The notes beneath the pieces are model-generated. The model did no database searches, had not been told where the DNA came from, and saw only the letters and a program-made list of their open reading frames with translations. A program made the position numbers and the translations under genes. From Methylohalobius crimeensis 10Ki (GTDB lineage: Bacteria; Pseudomonadota; Gammaproteobacteria; Methylococcales; Methylothermaceae), in assembly GCF_000421465.1 (NCBI RefSeq), contig NZ_ATXB01000001.1:1946001-2010000 (forward strand): a stretch of 64,000 bases of DNA, in the 5' to 3' direction. Positions 27,420 through 35,686 of this stretch are shown here, piece by piece; within the stretch, counting starts at the first letter, position 1; every line of letters begins with the position of its first letter.

Positions 27420-27436
27420 GGGCAAAGGAACGCAGC

Positions 27437-28564
27437 ATGGAAAACCTCGGTTTACTCTGGGAAAGCACGGGCCTGGCCAATTTCACCATCGGCCAAGCGT
27501 CGATGATCGGCGTCGGCCTGCTGCTCCTGTATCTGGCCATTCGCAAAGGCTTCGAGCCGCTGTTGCTGATCCCGATCGGCTTCGGCGCGGTCCTCAGCAA
27601 CATTCCGGTGGCGGAGATCTCCGGGGAAGGCGGAATCCTGTATTATCTTTACTACGGCATCAAGACCGGCGTCTTTCCTTTGTTGATCTTCATGGGCGTG
27701 GGCGCGCTGACCGACTTCGGACCCATGCTCGCCAATCCCCGCACCTTGTTTCTGGGGGGAGCGGCCCAATTCGGCATCTTCGGCACCCTCCTCGGCGCCA
27801 TCGCCCTCAACTTCATTCCCGGCCTGGATTTTAACCTCAAAGATGCGGCCGCCATCGCCATCATCGGCGGCGCGGACGGTCCCACCTCGATCTATGTCGC
27901 TTCACGCCTGTCACCGGAGTTGCTCGGGGCGATCGCGGTGGCCTCTTACTCCTACATGGCCTTGGTCCCCTTGATCCAACCACCGATCATTCGGTTGTTG
28001 ACCACGGAGAAGGAGCGGCAAATCGAAATGCCCCAAATGCGCGCGGTCAGTCAAAGGGAGAAAATCGTGTTCCCCCTCCTATTGATCCTCCTCGCCGCGC
28101 TGTTACTGCCGTCGGCCGCCCCCCTGATCGGGATGTTCGCCCTGGGCAATCTGATGCGCGAATGCGGCGTGGTGGAACGGCTCAGTCGAACCACCCAGAA
28201 TGAACTGATCAACATCGTGACCATTTTCCTGGGACTGTCGGTGGGTTCCAAGCTCAATGCGGCCAGTTTCCTGCGCCTGGAAACCCTGGGAATATTGGTG
28301 CTCGGCGCCATCGCCTTCGCCCTCGGAACCGCCACCGGTATCCTCATGGCCAAGCTCATGAATCGCCTGGGCAAGGTCCCCATCAACCCCCTTTTAGGAG
28401 CGGCGGGCGTCTCGGCCGTGCCCATGGCGGCCCGCGTCGCCAACAAAGTCGGTTTGGAAAGCAACCCCCACAATTTTCTTTTGATGCATGCCATGGGTCC
28501 CAACGTGGCGGGCGTCATCGGATCTGCCGTGGCGGCAGGAATTCTGTTAGCATTGGTTCACTGA
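27437..28564 (+). CDS. oadB: Oxaloacetate decarboxylase beta chain (sodium-pumping membrane subunit)
   Basis: About 375 residues, polytopic. [14 protein letters not shown] is the conserved OadB segment holding the aspartate essential for sodium transport, and the C-terminal [23 protein letters not shown] region is equally diagnostic. The subunit decarboxylates carboxybiotin and pumps Na+ outward. The ATG at 27437 (after AAAGGAACGCAGC) is preferred over the TTG at 27416, which overlaps the oadA stop. A sodium-pumping decarboxylase in this respiratory background suggests use in pyruvate or C4 balance or sodium energetics. Confidence 0.93.
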   Translation: MENLGLLWESTGLANFTIGQASMIGVGLLLLYLAIRKGFEPLLLIPIGFGAVLSNIPVAEISGEGGILYYLYYGIKTGVFPLLIFMGVGALTDFGPMLANPRTLFLGGAAQFGIFGTLLGAIALNFIPGLDFNLKDAAAIAIIGGADGPTSIYVASRLSPELLGAIAVASYSYMALVPLIQPPIIRLLTTEKERQIEMPQMRAVSQREKIVFPLLLILLAALLLPSAAPLIGMFALGNLMRECGVVERLSRTTQNELINIVTIFLGLSVGSKLNAASFLRLETLGILVLGAIAFALGTATGILMAKLMNRLGKVPINPLLGAAGVSAVPMAARVANKVGLESNPHNFLLMHAMGPNVAGVIGSAVAAGILLALVH

Positions 28565-28587
28565 TCCCCGCTAAGGAGGTGATTGCC

Positions 28588-29043
28588 ATGCGTACCCTAA
28601 TCTTTGCCGCATTATTCGGCTTGAGCACCTCTGTTCTTGCAGAGGAACTTCGCTTCGAAGACTTGCCGAAAAGCGTTCAAGAAGCATTCGAGCAGACCCA
28701 CCCCAACGCCCGTGACGTGGAAGTGGAGAAGGAAGCCGAGGAATACGGCGAACCCCTCTATGAAATCGAGTTCGAGGCCGACGGCGTTGAATACGAAGCC
28801 TTCTATCACACCGACGGGAGCTTTTTCGGCTATGAACGCGAATTTCCCCGCGGTTTATTGCCTCAAGCGGTCAAGGACTCGATCGAGAAAAGGTTTCCCC
28901 AGGGGGAAATACAAGCCGCCGAAGTGGTGGTCAACGCGGAAGACGAGCCTCTGGCCTATGCAGTGAAAATCAAGGACAACGGCGAGGAATGGGAAGCCTA
29001 TTTCAATGCCGACGGCTCTTTCATCAATCAACTGAAAGATTGA
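28588..29043 (+). CDS. Exported protein with two PepSY-like repeats
   Basis: About 151 residues: a signal peptide (RTLIFAALFGLSTSVLA|EE), then two similar halves of about 60 residues. Each reads: LP..V...., a variable helix, an acidic strand, E(Y/W)EA(F)Y..DGSF (YEAFYHTDGSFF and WEAYFNADGSFI). The duplicated arrangement matches PepSY-like/BLIP-fold periplasmic proteins, many of which act as inhibitors or binding proteins. The mature protein is strongly acidic. The ATG follows AAGGAGGTGATTGCC, an optimal ribosome site. Role unknown. Confidence 0.75.
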   Translation: MRTLIFAALFGLSTSVLAEELRFEDLPKSVQEAFEQTHPNARDVEVEKEAEEYGEPLYEIEFEADGVEYEAFYHTDGSFFGYEREFPRGLLPQAVKDSIEKRFPQGEIQAAEVVVNAEDEPLAYAVKIKDNGEEWEAYFNADGSFINQLKD

Positions 29044-29083
29044 ATCGGACGCCGACGGAATCCAACGCAAGGGAGGTTTCTTC

Positions 29084-29677
29084 ATGTCCAGCCAATGGCA
29101 AAAACCGCTTCAATCCTTGGTCGCGATGATCGCCACCTGGATATTGGGAATGCTGGTCGCCCAAATTCCCGTCTTCGCCCATCCCCTGGTGGCGAATTTA
29201 TCCTTGGCCGAAGCGGTTCTCTACCTGACCCAGTTCGCCCTCCTCGTCCTGTTTTTCATTCTGGGCCGTCAAATCAGCGCGGCCTTGCCGGAAAACGGCA
29301 AAACTGCTTCGTTTCTGCGAGCGATTCTTGCCCCGCTGGTCGTCTTGATCATCCTGGGCCTGGGTCAGGAGACGTTGCTGAATCTGACTTCTCCTTATCT
29401 CTCCGTCACCGGCGAACGATTGTTGATTGTGGCGTTCTGGCTGGCCATCCTGGTCAGCGCAGGGTGGCTGATTTGGCTCTGCTATACCCATGCCTCGAAA
29501 TTGGTGGCGGGCATCATCGCTCTGGTCGACAAACTTCGACACTGGCGTCACCAAATCCGCACCTGCCCCGGGTGCGGCGCTCACTTGAAAGAGGACTTTC
29601 CTTACTGCCCCTACTGCGGCGCTCCCTTGCAGACAGGGCATTCGGAACCCTCCCCGGGAACCACTCGCGAGCCTTAA
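29084..29677 (+). CDS. Membrane protein with C-terminal double-CxxC zinc ribbon
   Basis: 197 residues with about four hydrophobic segments (roughly residues 12-33, 43-63, 80-100, 112-135). A cytoplasmic tail follows, holding two CxxC knuckles (CPGCGAH and CPYCGAP), which form a zinc ribbon. Not assigned to a named family. The ribosome site is GGGAGGTTTCTTC before the ATG. It lies between the PepSY-like gene and a short conserved gene in the same direction. Confidence 0.7.
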   Translation: MSSQWQKPLQSLVAMIATWILGMLVAQIPVFAHPLVANLSLAEAVLYLTQFALLVLFFILGRQISAALPENGKTASFLRAILAPLVVLIILGLGQETLLNLTSPYLSVTGERLLIVAFWLAILVSAGWLIWLCYTHASKLVAGIIALVDKLRHWRHQIRTCPGCGAHLKEDFPYCPYCGAPLQTGHSEPSPGTTREP

Positions 29678-29761
29678 CCGCCTTTTCGACAAAGCTTGGG
29701 GCTGGGGGTACAATCGACAGGGCTACTGATAAAACTTGATCCAGAGCAACAGGAGGACGTC

Positions 29762-30001
29762 ATGTTCCTGAAAAGAAAACAAGATGGACATCTGGTCGAA
29801 ATACTCTCTCTCGGTGATCTGATCAATCCGCTGCACAAACAAGTGGTGGGACGTCTGCACTATGGCGAAGAAGCCGGCGATCCGGATAAATTCGTTAAAG
29901 CGGAACTGTCTTTTCCCTCGGACGAGGAACTCCCCCGCTGCTGGACCGATATCCATTACCGCGACGATGAATTGTTCAAGCGCCTGAAAATCAACGTCTA
30001 A
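29762..30001 (+). CDS. Conserved short hypothetical protein
   Basis: 79 residues, soluble and charged. The ATG at 29762 has a strong ribosome site (CAGGAGGACGTC); an earlier in-frame start at 29696 lacks one. I believe similar short proteins, opening with MFLKRK and containing PRCWTD, occur in gammaproteobacteria, but no function is known to me. A perfect terminator lies 9 bases after the stop. Confidence 0.68.
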   Translation: MFLKRKQDGHLVEILSLGDLINPLHKQVVGRLHYGEEAGDPDKFVKAELSFPSDEELPRCWTDIHYRDDELFKRLKINV

Positions 30002-30010
30002 CTAGACAAA

Positions 30011-30038
30011 GGGCAGGCCCAAAGGCCTGCCCTTCTTT
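30011..30038. terminator. Bidirectional terminator between convergent genes
   Basis: A perfect 9-base inverted repeat, GGGCAGGCC (30011-30019) / GGCCTGCCC (30024-30032), with TTCTTT after it on the plus strand and TTTGT after it on the minus strand. It ends both the 29762-30001 gene and the long minus-strand sulfide unit. Confidence 0.9.
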
Positions 30039-30065
30039 ACCCGAGGATGATTCCTTTCCCGTCGG

Positions 30066-30425
30066 TCAATACTCGACGTTTTTATCGCAATCCGCCAACG
30101 CCTGAATAAAATCCCCCATTTCCTTGATTTCGGCGTTGGGGATCATCTTTTCCGGCTCCACGCCGCGCGCCAAGGCGCATCCTTTGCAAGCCCAGATGGG
30201 AATACCCATCTCGACCACCTCGGACAAGACTTCCTTCAACGCTTTGACGTTCACGCCCACGATATGATCGGCCGCTCCGGGCCGGACCAGCGCGGTCGCC
30301 TCGTCCCATAGAAAAATCAGTGGTTCGTGACCTTGGGCCTGGGCCGTCTTGGCGGCGATGTAAGGCAAAGTCGCCAGCGTTGGATTCTCGGTGCCATGCT
30401 TGGCGGAAATCAGAATCTTGGCCAT
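30066..30425 (-). CDS. DsrE-family small protein
   Basis: About 119 residues, single DsrE/DsrF-like alpha/beta domain: AKILISAKHGTENPTLATLP at the N-terminus and a cysteine pair in IWACKGCALARG. Proteins of this fold carry or sense sulfane sulfur, consistent with its location at the end of a sulfide-oxidation operon. The ATG at 30425 follows CGGAGGAACCGAAC; the longer in-frame start at 30455 was rejected. Function as a sulfur carrier is inferred from fold and neighbours. Confidence 0.78.
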   Translation of the reverse strand: MAKILISAKHGTENPTLATLPYIAAKTAQAQGHEPLIFLWDEATALVRPGAADHIVGVNVKALKEVLSEVVEMGIPIWACKGCALARGVEPEKMIPNAEIKEMGDFIQALADCDKNVEY

Positions 30426-30479
30426 GTTCGGTTCCTCCGTTTCATCGGTCGACATTCAAATTAAGCATGCTTTTCATCT

Positions 30480-31373
30480 TCAGAAATCCAGGGGCAAATT
30501 CCCGCTTCCCAACACATTCAGAGGAATCTTCAGATAGCGCTTGTCGTTCGTCTCTGGCGGCGGCATCCGGCCGGCGCGAATATTGACCTGAAGCGAGGGA
30601 AGGATAAACTTGGGCGCCGCCAGCACCTGGTCGATGCCGTCGCGGATTTTGACGAATTGGTCTTCGGAAGTGCCGTCGTGAACCAAAGGGTTGCGTTCCC
30701 GCTGGGCTTTCACCGTGGACACGTGGCGTTCTCCCGGCGCCCCGGGACGGTAATCGTGGCACATGTAAAGTTGGGTCTCCCCGGGCAGGGTCAGGATTTT
30801 CTCGCGGATCGAACGATACATCGCCTGGGAGCTGCCGTTGGGAAAATCGCAGCGGGCGGTGCCGTAGTCGGGCATGAAGACGGTGTCGCCCACGAACGCC
30901 GCCTCCTCGTTCACCACGTAAGTGAGACAGGCCGGGGTGTGCCCCGGCGTGTGCATGGTCCGAACCGGCACGTTGCCGATTTGGAAGGTTTCCCCGTCGG
31001 CAAACAAACGATCGAATTCGGAGCCGTCTCCGGAGACGTCCTCGATATTGTACAAGCTCTTGAAGAACTGCTGCACTTCCCGGATATGCTCGCCGATGCC
31101 GATCTTGCCGCCGAGCTTGGATTGCAAATAAGCGGCGGCACTCAGGTGGTCGGCATGGGCATGGGTCTCCAGCAGCCATTCCACCGTCAACCCCTCCCGG
31201 CGGACATAATCGATGATTCGATCGGCATAGTCGGTACCGATACGGCCCGCGTTATAGGCAAAATCCAGGGCCGAGTCGATAATCGCACAATTTTTGGTTT
31301 CGGGACACGCCACCACATAAGTGAAAGTATTGGTAGATCTATGGTAAAAGTGGTGAATCACAGGTGAAGCCAT
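30480..31373 (-). CDS. Metallo-beta-lactamase fold persulfide dioxygenase-like hydrolase (Blh/ETHE1 type)
   Basis: 297 residues. The metal site motif is THAHADHLSAAAYL (about residue 70), followed by HTPGHTPACLTY, VGDTVFMPDYGTARCDFPNGS and MCHDYRPGAPGE. The PDYGTARCDFP segment is typical of the bacterial ETHE1/Blh group, which oxidises persulfides to sulfite. It is encoded 43 bases after cydX, within the SQR-bd oxidase unit. That is where a persulfide dioxygenase would finish sulfide detoxification. The ribosome site is CGAGGAGAG. Confidence 0.87.
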   Translation of the reverse strand: MASPVIHHFYHRSTNTFTYVVACPETKNCAIIDSALDFAYNAGRIGTDYADRIIDYVRREGLTVEWLLETHAHADHLSAAAYLQSKLGGKIGIGEHIREVQQFFKSLYNIEDVSGDGSEFDRLFADGETFQIGNVPVRTMHTPGHTPACLTYVVNEEAAFVGDTVFMPDYGTARCDFPNGSSQAMYRSIREKILTLPGETQLYMCHDYRPGAPGERHVSTVKAQRERNPLVHDGTSEDQFVKIRDGIDQVLAAPKFILPSLQVNIRAGRMPPPETNDKRYLKIPLNVLGSGNLPLDF

Positions 31374-31416
31374 GATGCTCTCCTCGTATTTTCAAGTTTG
31401 GGGGATGGTTGTCGGT

Positions 31417-31578
31417 TTACGACCGCGCACCCCACCCGGAAAAACGCTCGGCGATTCGATCGCGGGTGGATCGTGCTTCCGAACTGTCCATATCGCAGTT
31501 CAATTCCAACCACATCGCATTGAGGACGGCAAAGGAACAGGCGAACCCCATTCCCAAAGCCCAGGCGAAATACCACAT
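31417..31578 (-). CDS. cydX: Cytochrome bd oxidase small subunit CydX
   Basis: 53 residues, one membrane helix. It opens with MWYFAWALGMGFACSFAVL, nearly the same as the E. coli CydX opening, and is longer than usual because of a charged tail (about 20 extra residues including SSEARSTRDR). It lies 12 bases downstream of cydB, with AAGGAG before its ATG. CydX stabilises the haem b/d site of the oxidase. This gene is short and easily missed by automated annotation. Confidence 0.9.
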   Translation of the reverse strand: MWYFAWALGMGFACSFAVLNAMWLELNCDMDSSEARSTRDRIAERFSGWGARS

Positions 31579-31590
31579 ATCGCTTCTCCT

Positions 31591-32709
31591 TCAGTGGTTC
31601 TCGATGGTGCTACCGGTCACCGGCCCCCACAGGACTCGATAAACCCACCCGGTATAGGTAATGACGATGGGAAGGAATATCAAGGTGAGGGCCAATACCA
31701 ATTTGAGGGTAAAGGGACTGGAAACCGCATCCCAAACGGTCAGACCGCTGCCCGGATCGAGGGACGACGGCAGCAGAAAAGGAAACAATGCGAATGCCTC
31801 GGTCAGCAAGGTAGCCGCCATGGCCGCACCGCTGACCCAGAACGCCAGCCCGGGAATGAATTGGCGGGCGAACGCCCCGGCCATCAAGGTGCCCGTCACC
31901 GCAACGGCGGGAGCGATCAGCATCCAAGGATGGATCAGGAAATTGCGCAGCCACCCCGCGCCGATCACCTCGACGGTTTTTTCCAGGGGCGAGAATGCGG
32001 TGGCCGGATCCGGCGAGTCGACGATCCGATGGCCTTCAATTCCGAATAGACTCAAAGCGACCAAGCCCATGGCCCCCACCGCGACAAAAGCACTGATCGA
32101 AGCGGCTTGCCGGGCGCGCAAGGCAATCGGGCCGAGGGTGCGACACTGGAGAAAATTGGCGCCGTGCAGGACCAATAAAGCCACCGTGATCGTCCCGCAA
32201 AGCAATGCAAAGGGATGCAGCAAGTCCCAAAAGGCGCCCGTATACGTCATCCGCAGGGATTCATTGAACCGGAACGGCAGCCCCAGGAGGAGATTTCCCA
32301 TCACCACGCCCAATAGCAGCGCCGGCAGGAAACCGCCGGCGAACAACGCCCAATCCCAAAACTTGCGCCAGGCAGGGGACTTGAGCTTGTCGCGGAAATC
32401 GAATCCGGCCGGCCGCAGCAGTAAGGAGAATAGCAGCAGCATGATCGCCAGATACGGTCCCGAGAACAAGCTGGCGTACACCAGCGGCCACACGGCGAAC
32501 AGAATCCCGCCCAAAGTGACCAACCACACCTGATTGCCCTCCCAGGTTCCCATCACCGTCGAGAGGATCGTCCGGCGTTCGGCATCGCCGCGCCCCAGAA
32601 ACGGCAGCAACATGGCGATGCCCAGATCGAATCCCACGGTCAGGACGAAGCCCACCATATAAAGGCCGATCATCAACCACCAAATGATTTTCAGCGTATC
32701 GTAGTCCAT
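31591..32709 (-). CDS. cydB: Cytochrome bd ubiquinol oxidase subunit II
   Basis: 372 residues, polytopic, full length. It starts MDYDTLKIIWWLMIGLYMVGF, and GDAERRTILSTVMGTWEGNQVWLVT is the strongly conserved CydB region. It scaffolds subunit I in the inner membrane. It lies 13 bases from cydA, with GAGGAG ahead of its ATG. It closely resembles the E. coli CydB class rather than the cyanide-insensitive CioB group, as far as can be judged by eye. Confidence 0.94.
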   Translation of the reverse strand: MDYDTLKIIWWLMIGLYMVGFVLTVGFDLGIAMLLPFLGRGDAERRTILSTVMGTWEGNQVWLVTLGGILFAVWPLVYASLFSGPYLAIMLLLFSLLLRPAGFDFRDKLKSPAWRKFWDWALFAGGFLPALLLGVVMGNLLLGLPFRFNESLRMTYTGAFWDLLHPFALLCGTITVALLVLHGANFLQCRTLGPIALRARQAASISAFVAVGAMGLVALSLFGIEGHRIVDSPDPATAFSPLEKTVEVIGAGWLRNFLIHPWMLIAPAVAVTGTLMAGAFARQFIPGLAFWVSGAAMAATLLTEAFALFPFLLPSSLDPGSGLTVWDAVSSPFTLKLVLALTLIFLPIVITYTGWVYRVLWGPVTGSTIENH

Positions 32710-32722
32710 CGCCGCGCTCCTC

Positions 32723-34261
32723 TTACGCCTGCACCGGTTGACCTTCCGCCGGCCCTTGACGGATGAGTTTCACCATCAAGAACATTTCCACCACCAGCAG
32801 CACCGAATAAAATCCGATAAAAGCACTCAGGCTAAGCCACACATCGCCGCTCTTGACGTTGGAGGCGCTCAAAAAAGTAGGCAGCACCCCGCTGATGGTC
32901 CAGGGCTGGCGGCCGTATTCGGCCACGAACCAACCCAACTCCGATGCCAGCCACGGAAGCGGCATGCCGTAAAAGGCCAGCTTCAAAAGCCAGCGCTTGC
33001 GATCGGCGACGCGGCGGGCACAGTAGTAGAAAGCGGCGGCAAAGATGAACAACATCAGAAAACCGGCGGCCACCATGCCGCGGAACGTCCAAAACAGGGG
33101 CGCCACGTGGGGAATGCTGGCGCGGACGGCGCGTTCGATTTCAGCTTCGCTCGCATTCAAAACGTCCTCCCGGTAGCGCTTGAGGAGCAAGGCGTAACCC
33201 AGATCGGCCTGATGCGCGGCCAGCGTTGCCCGAGCCCCGGCGTCGTCGCGGTCGCGGCGTAGATCCTCCAGTGCGCGATAGGCGATGAGCCCACTGTGGA
33301 TTCTTTCCCGCGCGTGTTTTTCCAGGTCCTCGATCCCCAACACTTCTTCGTCCACCGAACGGGTGGCAATCAAGCCCAGCACATAGGGAATCTTGATTTC
33401 ATAGTGGGTGGTTCTCGCCGCCTGATCGGGAAAGCCGAACAGAGCGAATCCTGCCGGGGGTTCTTCCGTCTCCCACGCGGCCTCGATGGCGGCCAGCTTG
33501 ACTTTTTGCGTCTCGCCGGCGCTGTAGCCGCTTTCATCCCCCAACACGATCACCGAAAGCGCCGACGCCAACCCGAAACTGGCGGCGATGGCAAACGAGC
33601 GTCGGGCCATGGCCAGATGCCTGCCCTTGAGGAGATACCACGCGCTCACGCCGAGCACGAACATGGCCCCGGTGGTGTAGCCGGCCGCCACCGTATGCAC
33701 GAATTTAACCTGGGCCACCGGATTGAAAAACACTTCGGGGAAGCTGGCCAGCTCCATCCTCAAGGTGTCGAAGTTGAACTCCGCCCCCACCGGATATTGC
33801 ATCCAGGCGTTGGCGATCAAGATCCACAACGCCGACAAACTTCCGCCGACAGCAAGCAGCCAGGTCACGATCAGATGCTGGAGCTGGGACAGGCGATTCC
33901 AACCGAGAAAGAACAGACCGACAAAGGTCGATTCCAGGAAAAACGCGATCAGGCCTTCGGCGGCCAGGATCGGGCCGAACACATCGCCCACGTAATGGGA
34001 ATAATAGGCCCAATTGGTGCCGAACTGGAACTCCAACGGCAAACCGGTGGTCACGCCCAGGGCGTAATTGATTCCGAACAGCTTGCCCCAAAAACGGGTC
34101 ATCTCCCGGTAGATTTCCCGCCCGGTCATTACATAGACCGACTCCATGATCGCCATGATGAAACTCAGGCCCAGGGTCAGCGGAACGAACAAGAAATGAT
34201 AGAGCGCGGTAATCGCAAACTGCAGCCGGGACAGATTGACCACGGTGTCATCGAATCCCAT
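32723..34261 (-). CDS. cydA: Cytochrome bd ubiquinol oxidase subunit I
   Basis: 512 residues. Haem ligands lie in LSRLQFAITALYHFLFVPLT (His19-type) and later in VKFVHTVAAGY. The GRQPW quinol-site motif is present. The Q-loop is the long (L-type) kind: EIKIPYVLGLIATRSVDEEV, then an insert ending SIPHVAPLFWTFR. It oxidises quinol and reduces O2 without proton pumping. bd oxidases tolerate sulfide that poisons haem-copper oxidases, which suits its place between sqr and the persulfide dioxygenase. Its start lies inside the end of cydP, using GGAGGTGCGCC as ribosome site. Confidence 0.95.
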   Translation of the reverse strand: MGFDDTVVNLSRLQFAITALYHFLFVPLTLGLSFIMAIMESVYVMTGREIYREMTRFWGKLFGINYALGVTTGLPLEFQFGTNWAYYSHYVGDVFGPILAAEGLIAFFLESTFVGLFFLGWNRLSQLQHLIVTWLLAVGGSLSALWILIANAWMQYPVGAEFNFDTLRMELASFPEVFFNPVAQVKFVHTVAAGYTTGAMFVLGVSAWYLLKGRHLAMARRSFAIAASFGLASALSVIVLGDESGYSAGETQKVKLAAIEAAWETEEPPAGFALFGFPDQAARTTHYEIKIPYVLGLIATRSVDEEVLGIEDLEKHARERIHSGLIAYRALEDLRRDRDDAGARATLAAHQADLGYALLLKRYREDVLNASEAEIERAVRASIPHVAPLFWTFRGMVAAGFLMLFIFAAAFYYCARRVADRKRWLLKLAFYGMPLPWLASELGWFVAEYGRQPWTISGVLPTFLSASNVKSGDVWLSLSAFIGFYSVLLVVEMFLMVKLIRQGPAEGQPVQA

Positions 34262-34412
34262 GGCGCACCTCCGAATCGCTGGAAAACAACACCGTTGGAG
34301 CCGGGGCCGGAACCTGCCGGAAACAGCAGGCCCAGATGCCCCATAGAAACAGTGCTTTGAATATCAGCACCGCCCCAATCTCCCAAACCAAGCGCCGGTC
34401 AGAGCGGGTCAT
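34248..34412 (-). CDS. cydP: Cytochrome bd oxidase putative small subunit CydP
   Basis: 54 residues with one membrane helix (about residues 13-31). The N-terminal pattern RRLVWEIGAVLIFKALFL matches CydP, a small protein encoded just before cydA in many proteobacteria. The gene overlaps the sqr stop (14 bases) and the cydA start (14 bases), in a different frame from each, so expression is tightly coupled. It was found by reading the minus strand; its length is below most gene-calling thresholds. Confidence 0.8.
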   Translation of the reverse strand: MTRSDRRLVWEIGAVLIFKALFLWGIWACCFRQVPAPAPTVLFSSDSEVRHGIR

Positions 34413-35649
34413 GACCGCTGCCGAAATCGCGCGGTACCGGTTTCGGCCATTGACGTCCCTTGACCAGTCCTTTCCAGTACACCAGCGGCAGGACGTAGCG
34501 CTTGAGGAGATACATGCTCAGCCGCTCCTTGCCCTGATCGAAGGGAAAGGTTTCGCGTACCTCTCCCCCATACAGGAATTCCGCCAGAATGACGCGGCCG
34601 TAACGAGTCACCAGGGGACAGGAGCCGTAACCGTCGTATTGCGCCTTGAGATCGCCGCCGCCCATCGCCGCGGCCAAGTTGCGGACCACCACCGGCGCCT
34701 GGGAACGCACCGCGGCGGCGGTCTTGGAGTTGGGGCTGCCGGCGCAATCCCCCAAGGCGAAGACGTTGGGATAGCGCACATGCCGCATGGTGTACTGGTC
34801 CACGTCCACCCAGCCGGCTTCATTGGCCAGCGGACTGTTTTTGACGAAATCCGGCGGCGACTGGGGCGGTGTGACATGGATCATATCGTATTGATGGACC
34901 ACGGTTTCGCCGCTGTCGAGGTTTTCGAACACCGCCTCGCGCGCCTCGGGCCGGATGGCCACCAGATTATGGCGATAGCTCGTCTGGATGTCGCGCGGTT
35001 TGAGCACCCGATTCGTCAGCGCATCGGCGTATTTCTTGACGCCGAAGATGCCGGGCGTGGCCGTCAAATAATGCACGGTGCAGCGATCGCGAATCCCCTT
35101 GCGGCGGAAATAGTCCTCCGCCAGATAGGCGATCTTCTGGGGAGCGCCCGGGCATTTGATCGGCATCGGCGGCATGGTGAAAAGCGCCGTGCCGCCGGTG
35201 AAATTCCGGAGCATTTCCCAAGTGTCATCCACCGTGTCATAGCTATAATTGCTGCAGATGCCATGTTGGCCGACGATCTCCTTGCTCAAGCCATCGACCC
35301 TTTCCCAATCCAACTTGAGACCGGCGGCGACAATCAGCCAATCGTAGCCGATCTTATTGCCGCCCTCGGCAGTCACCACTTTTTGATCCGGGTCGACCGA
35401 AGCGACCCGCTCCTTGATCCAATTCGCCTGCCGGGGAAGCAAATCGGCCATATTGCGCGCCGTGGTTTTCCGATTGACGATGCCCGCCCCCACCAAGGTC
35501 CACATGGGTTGGTAATAATGCACTTCGGACGGCTCGATCACCGCCACATCCGTACATTTGAGCTGTTCCACCACCCGGTGGGCCATACCGGCACCTGCGG
35601 CGCCGCCGCCAATTATCACGATCGAATGATGTGGGTTTGTCGTGGTCAT
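34399..35649 (-). CDS. sqr: Sulfide:quinone oxidoreductase, type II-like
   Basis: 416-residue flavoprotein. The FAD-binding GGGAAGAGMAHRV lies at the N-terminus and the second cofactor segment VFALGDCAGSPNSKTAAAV near residue 296. The catalytic cysteine lies in MPIKCPGAPQKIAYLAEDY, wording shared with the mitochondrial SQOR/type II class. It sits on the inner membrane, oxidises sulfide and passes electrons to quinone. The cydPAB genes overlap or follow immediately, pointing to a bd oxidase as the route to O2. The ribosome site CAGGAGGATTTCCG is strong. Confidence 0.9.
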   Translation of the reverse strand: MTTTNPHHSIVIIGGGAAGAGMAHRVVEQLKCTDVAVIEPSEVHYYQPMWTLVGAGIVNRKTTARNMADLLPRQANWIKERVASVDPDQKVVTAEGGNKIGYDWLIVAAGLKLDWERVDGLSKEIVGQHGICSNYSYDTVDDTWEMLRNFTGGTALFTMPPMPIKCPGAPQKIAYLAEDYFRRKGIRDRCTVHYLTATPGIFGVKKYADALTNRVLKPRDIQTSYRHNLVAIRPEAREAVFENLDSGETVVHQYDMIHVTPPQSPPDFVKNSPLANEAGWVDVDQYTMRHVRYPNVFALGDCAGSPNSKTAAAVRSQAPVVVRNLAAAMGGGDLKAQYDGYGSCPLVTRYGRVILAEFLYGGEVRETFPFDQGKERLSMYLLKRYVLPLVYWKGLVKGRQWPKPVPRDFGSGHDPL

Positions 35650-35686
35650 CGGAAATCCTCCTGAAGGGAAAAGGTGAATAAATTAT

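Noticed and set aside
25701..27425. A 574-residue antisense open frame across oadA
   Set aside because: It is the mirror of a GC-rich coding gene with clear family motifs; its own sequence is His/Gly/Asp-rich with no recognisable domain.
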